NCBI RefSeq assembly: GCF_000971235.1
Contig: NZ_BBMB01000004.1
Location: forward strand, 5,123-69,122
Source of the DNA: Demequina subtropica
Lineage (GTDB): Bacteria; Actinomycetota; Actinomycetes; Actinomycetales; Demequinaceae
Direction: 5' to 3'
DNA: 64,000 nucleotides
Position numbers and translations under genes: made by a program. The notes beneath the pieces were generated by a model. It was not told where the DNA came from. It did no database searches and saw nothing but the letters and a program-made list of their open reading frames with translations. Positions 61,201 to 64,000 of the stretch are shown one piece after another (positions within the stretch are counted from its first letter, which is position 1; each line of letters starts with the position of its first letter).

Positions 61201-61752
61201 ATGGGTATTGAGGAGAGCGCTCCCCCGTTCATGCTCGGCATGGTCGAGGACTTCGTGGGCTTCATGCGCGCGGGCTCGCTGTGGCCGGCCACGTTCGGCC
61301 TCGCGTGCTGCGCGATCGAGATGATGGCGACGGGCACCCCGCGCTTCGACATCTCGCGCATGGGCTCCGAGGTCTTCCGCGGCTCGCCGCGCCAGGCCGA
61401 CATGATGATCGTCGCGGGCCGCGTGTCCAACAAGATGGCGCCCATCGTCCGCCAGGTCTACGACCAGATGGCCGAGCCCAAGTGGGTCATCTCGATGGGC
61501 GTGTGCGCCTCGTCGGGCGGCATGTTCAACAACTACGCAATCGTCCAGGGCGTCGACCACATCGTCCCCGTGGACATCTACCTGCCCGGCTGCCCGCCGC
61601 GCCCGGAGATGCTCCTCCACGCGCTGCTGGAGCTCCAGGAGCAGGTCAAGAGCACCCCCATGGGGCGCAACCGTCGCGAGATCGCCGCCGCCGCCGAGGC
61701 CGCCGCGCTCACCGCGACCCCCACCTCCGACATGAAGGGCCTGCTGCGTTGA
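61201..61752 (+). CDS. nuoB: NADH-quinone oxidoreductase subunit B
   Basis: A 183-residue subunit that holds iron-sulphur cluster N2. The tandem Cys motif [11 protein letters not shown] (about residues 34-44), the third Cys in MGVCASSGG and the fourth in [10 protein letters not shown] are all present. The TTGA junction with nuoC indicates coupling. Confidence 0.96.
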   Translation: MGIEESAPPFMLGMVEDFVGFMRAGSLWPATFGLACCAIEMMATGTPRFDISRMGSEVFRGSPRQADMMIVAGRVSNKMAPIVRQVYDQMAEPKWVISMGVCASSGGMFNNYAIVQGVDHIVPVDIYLPGCPPRPEMLLHALLELQEQVKSTPMGRNRREIAAAAEAAALTATPTSDMKGLLR

Positions 61753-62465
61753 GCGACTCCCAGGACCTCACCGGCACCGGGGCCCCGCAGGGCGGCCCCC
61801 AGCCCGGCGACCGCGACCAGATCACGCTCATCAACGTCCGTCAGGGCCAGTTCGGCGCGCAGGGCGACACCTCGGGCTTCGACGGCCTGGTGCGCCCGGT
61901 GCAGATGCCGGGCGCGTCCGAGCGTCCCTACGGCGAGTGGTTCGACGGCGTCGTCGACGTCCTCGAGGAGCTCCTGGGCGACGATGCGGCGGCCGCCATC
62001 GAGCACGTGGTGGTCGACCGCGGCGAGCTCACGCTGCGCATCGCGCGCGAGCATCTGCTCGCGGTCGCGCAGCACCTGCGCGACGACCAGGACCTGCGCT
62101 TCGAGATGTGCCTCGGTGTCTCGGGCGTGCACTACCCGGCCGATGCGGGCCGCGAGCTGCACGCCGTGTACCCGATGCAGTCGATCACGCACAACCGCCG
62201 CCTCCGCCTCGAGGTCGCGGTGAGCGAGGCCGACCCGCACATGCCGTCCATCGTCTCGGTCTACCCGATGAACAACTGGCACGAGCGCGAGACCTGGGAC
62301 TTCTTCGGCATCGTCTTCGACGGCCACCCCTCGCTCGCCCGCATCGAGATGCCGGACGACTGGGTAGGCCACCCGCAGCGCAAGGACTACCCGCTCGGCG
62401 GCATCCCCGTGGAGTACAAGGGCGCGGAGATCCCCTCGCCCGACAACCGGAGGCAGTACCGATGA
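61749..62465 (+). CDS. nuoC: NADH-quinone oxidoreductase subunit C
   Basis: A 238-residue hydrophilic subunit of complex I. The core signature is [21 protein letters not shown] (about residues 182-202), followed by [16 protein letters not shown]. An about 50-residue Gln/Gly-rich N-terminal extension is present, as in other actinobacteria. The start is TTG at 61749, overlapping the nuoB stop (TTGA); no better start is in frame nearby. Confidence 0.93.
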   Translation: MSDSQDLTGTGAPQGGPQPGDRDQITLINVRQGQFGAQGDTSGFDGLVRPVQMPGASERPYGEWFDGVVDVLEELLGDDAAAAIEHVVVDRGELTLRIAREHLLAVAQHLRDDQDLRFEMCLGVSGVHYPADAGRELHAVYPMQSITHNRRLRLEVAVSEADPHMPSIVSVYPMNNWHERETWDFFGIVFDGHPSLARIEMPDDWVGHPQRKDYPLGGIPVEYKGAEIPSPDNRRQYR

Positions 62466-63805
62466 CCCAGACTGCACCGCACGCCACCGGGGCCTTCACG
62501 GACGACCCGGACGCCCCCGAGTACAGCGCCTACGGCGGCGACTGGAGCGAGATCGCTGACGAGGCCGCCCGCCTGGGCCAGCAGCGCATCGTGGTCAACA
62601 TGGGCCCGCAGCACCCGTCCACGCACGGCGTGCTGCGCGTCATGCTCGAGATCGAGGGCGAGACGGTCACGGAGACCCGTGCCGGCATCGGCTACCTCCA
62701 CACGGGCATCGAGAAGAACATGGAGTACCGCACCTGGACCCAGGGCGTGACCTTCTGCACCCGCATGGACTACGTCGCGTCCATGTCGCAGGAGCTGGTC
62801 TACTGCCTCGGCGTCGAGAAGCTGCTAGGCATCACCGACGACGTCCCCGAGCGCGCGAACGTCCTGCGCGTCCTCATGGCCGAGCTCACGCGCATCGGCT
62901 CCCACCTGGTCGCGGTCGGCACCGGCGGCAACGAGATGGGCGCGACCACGGTCATGACCACCGCGTTCATCGCGCGCGAGGACACCTTCCGCGTCATCGA
63001 GATGATCTCGGGCCTGCGCACCAACAACGCGTACATCCGCCCGGGCGGCGTCGCCCAGGACGCGCCCGAGGGCGCGGTCAAGGCGATCCGCGAGATGATC
63101 CCCAAGGTCAAGCAGAAGCTCGACGAGCTCGTCGACCTCCAGCTCGCCAACCCGATCTTCAAGGGCCGCCTCAAGGGCGTCGCGAACCTCGACCTCGCGG
63201 GCTGCATGGCGCTCGGCGTGACCGGCCCGATCCTGCGCTCCGCGGGCCTGCCGTACGACCTCCGCAAGTCGGAGCCGTACTGCGGCTACGAGACCTACGA
63301 CTTCCAGGTGCCCACCAGCACGGACGGCGACGCGTACTCGCGCGTGGTGCTGCGCCTCGAGGAGTGCTACGAGTCCCTCAAGATCGTCGCCCAGTGCGCC
63401 GACCGCCTCGAGGCGAGCGAGGGCGAGCCCGTCATGGTCGCGGACAAGAAGATCGCGTGGCCCGCGCAGCTCTCGGTCGGCTCCGACGGCCAGGGCAACT
63501 CGCTGGACCACATCCGCCACATCATGGGCGAGTCCATGGAGGCGCTGATCCATCACTTCAAGCTGGTGACCGAGGGCTTCAAGGTCCCCGCCGGCCAGGT
63601 GTACTCGGCGATCGAGGGCCCCAAGGGCCTGCTGGGCGTCCACCTCGTCTCGGACGGCGGCACCAAGCCGTGGCGCGCGCACTTCCGCGACCCGGGCTTC
63701 AACAACCTTCAGGCGCTGGGCATCCTCACCGAGGGCGGCCAGGTCGCCGACGTGGTGGTCGCCATCGCCACCATCGACATGGTGCTGGGAGGCGTCGACC
63801 GATGA
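62462..63805 (+). CDS. nuoD: NADH-quinone oxidoreductase subunit D
   Basis: A 447-residue subunit forming the quinone site with NuoB. Motifs: [16 protein letters not shown] (about residues 43-58), [22 protein letters not shown]-like [15 protein letters not shown], and the C-terminal VLGGVDR. It overlaps nuoC and nuoE by 4 bases each (ATGA). Confidence 0.96.
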   Translation: MTQTAPHATGAFTDDPDAPEYSAYGGDWSEIADEAARLGQQRIVVNMGPQHPSTHGVLRVMLEIEGETVTETRAGIGYLHTGIEKNMEYRTWTQGVTFCTRMDYVASMSQELVYCLGVEKLLGITDDVPERANVLRVLMAELTRIGSHLVAVGTGGNEMGATTVMTTAFIAREDTFRVIEMISGLRTNNAYIRPGGVAQDAPEGAVKAIREMIPKVKQKLDELVDLQLANPIFKGRLKGVANLDLAGCMALGVTGPILRSAGLPYDLRKSEPYCGYETYDFQVPTSTDGDAYSRVVLRLEECYESLKIVAQCADRLEASEGEPVMVADKKIAWPAQLSVGSDGQGNSLDHIRHIMGESMEALIHHFKLVTEGFKVPAGQVYSAIEGPKGLLGVHLVSDGGTKPWRAHFRDPGFNNLQALGILTEGGQVADVVVAIATIDMVLGGVDR

Positions 63806-64000
63806 CCTACGACGAGACCACGCTCGCGCAGCTGACCGAGGACGCGGCCGCGATCATCGCGCGCTACCCGGTCAAGCGCTCCGCGCTGCTGCCGATGCTC
63901 CACCTGGTCCAGTCCGTCGACGGCTACGTGAGCCCCGACGGCATCCAGTTCTGCGCCGACCAGGTCGAGCTCACGGCCGCGGAGGTCTCCGCGGTCGCGA
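63802..64000 (+). CDS. nuoE: NADH-quinone oxidoreductase subunit E (partial, cut by window edge)
   Basis: The first 66 codons of the thioredoxin-fold 2Fe-2S subunit: [18 protein letters not shown] followed by [14 protein letters not shown], the usual N-terminal helices of NuoE. The Fe-S cysteines lie beyond the window. The start overlaps the nuoD stop (ATGA). Confidence 0.93.
   Translation, partial: MTYDETTLAQLTEDAAAIIARYPVKRSALLPMLHLVQSVDGYVSPDGIQFCADQVELTAAEVSAVA

Overview
The window is a chromosomal segment from a high-G+C Gram-positive actinobacterium. Signs of this are the very GC-rich third codon positions, many GTG/TTG starts, a 32-residue bS22-type small ribosomal protein as in mycobacteria, a complete-looking menaquinone pathway, system II cytochrome c maturation (CcdA/ResB/ResC), the start of a nuo operon, and an actinobacterial type VII secretion (T7SS) locus. 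A member of Micrococcales (Cellulomonadaceae/Demequinaceae-like) is my best guess, by inference only. No rRNA, tRNA, CRISPR array, integrase or IS transposase was seen.

Layout. 0.25-4.8 kb: alkaline phosphatase, then a DUF4397 surface protein, a class F-like sortase, an ECF sigma factor and its anti-sigma factor. 4.8-7.5 kb: Trk/Ktr potassium uptake (minus strand), a small helix-turn-helix regulator and bS22, the latter behind an attenuator-like leader. 7.5-8.7 kb: an odd segment bracketed by about 55-bp inverted repeats that carries a Cys-rich protein. 8.7-15.6 kb: HAD phosphatase, glutaredoxin-like protein, phosphoglycerate-mutase-like protein, TlpA-CcdA-ResB-ResC and a glycosyltransferase. 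15.8-22.7 kb: a LacI-controlled sugar ABC transporter with a GH3 glycosidase. 22.7-33.7 kb: menaquinone genes (menA, menE, menB, menC, menD) interspersed with DUF3048, Sir2, DUF4333, MazEF-like, and sigma-factor/membrane-protein pairs. 33.8-38.2 kb: two tandem paralogous acyltransferase-SGNH membrane proteins. 38.2-41.8 kb: an isochorismate synthase (MenF) fused through a Pro-Glu repeat to a SAM methyltransferase, then an FAD-linked lactone oxidase. 41.8-59.4 kb: the T7SS locus. 59.5-64 kb: a geranylgeranyl-reductase-type flavoprotein (MenJ-like) and nuoA-nuoE (nuoE runs off the edge).

The most striking system is the T7SS locus. A 1432-residue EssC/EccC-type ATPase with an N-terminal FHA domain, accessory membrane proteins and an FHA/zinc-ribbon protein sit next to a tandemly duplicated effector cassette. 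Each cassette holds a near-identical WXG100 protein, two further small WXG-type proteins and a large CpnT-like protein. Cassette 2 encodes a C-terminal TNT (NAD+ glycohydrolase) toxin domain and is followed by two candidate immunity genes. Cassette 1 stops exactly before the toxin part and is preceded by a decayed copy of a membrane/PH-like gene that is intact in cassette 2. The order parallels the mycobacterial esxF-esxE-cpnT-ift locus.

Other unexplained patterns are: a 10-mer (GGACGATGCG) found at least 16 times on both strands; an inverted pair of it forming a 14-bp perfect hairpin inside the GH3 coding region; and a large set of leaderless promoters (TANNNT six or seven bases before ATG/GTG) shared by about 14 genes. 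All function calls rest on reading motifs by eye; no database search was possible.
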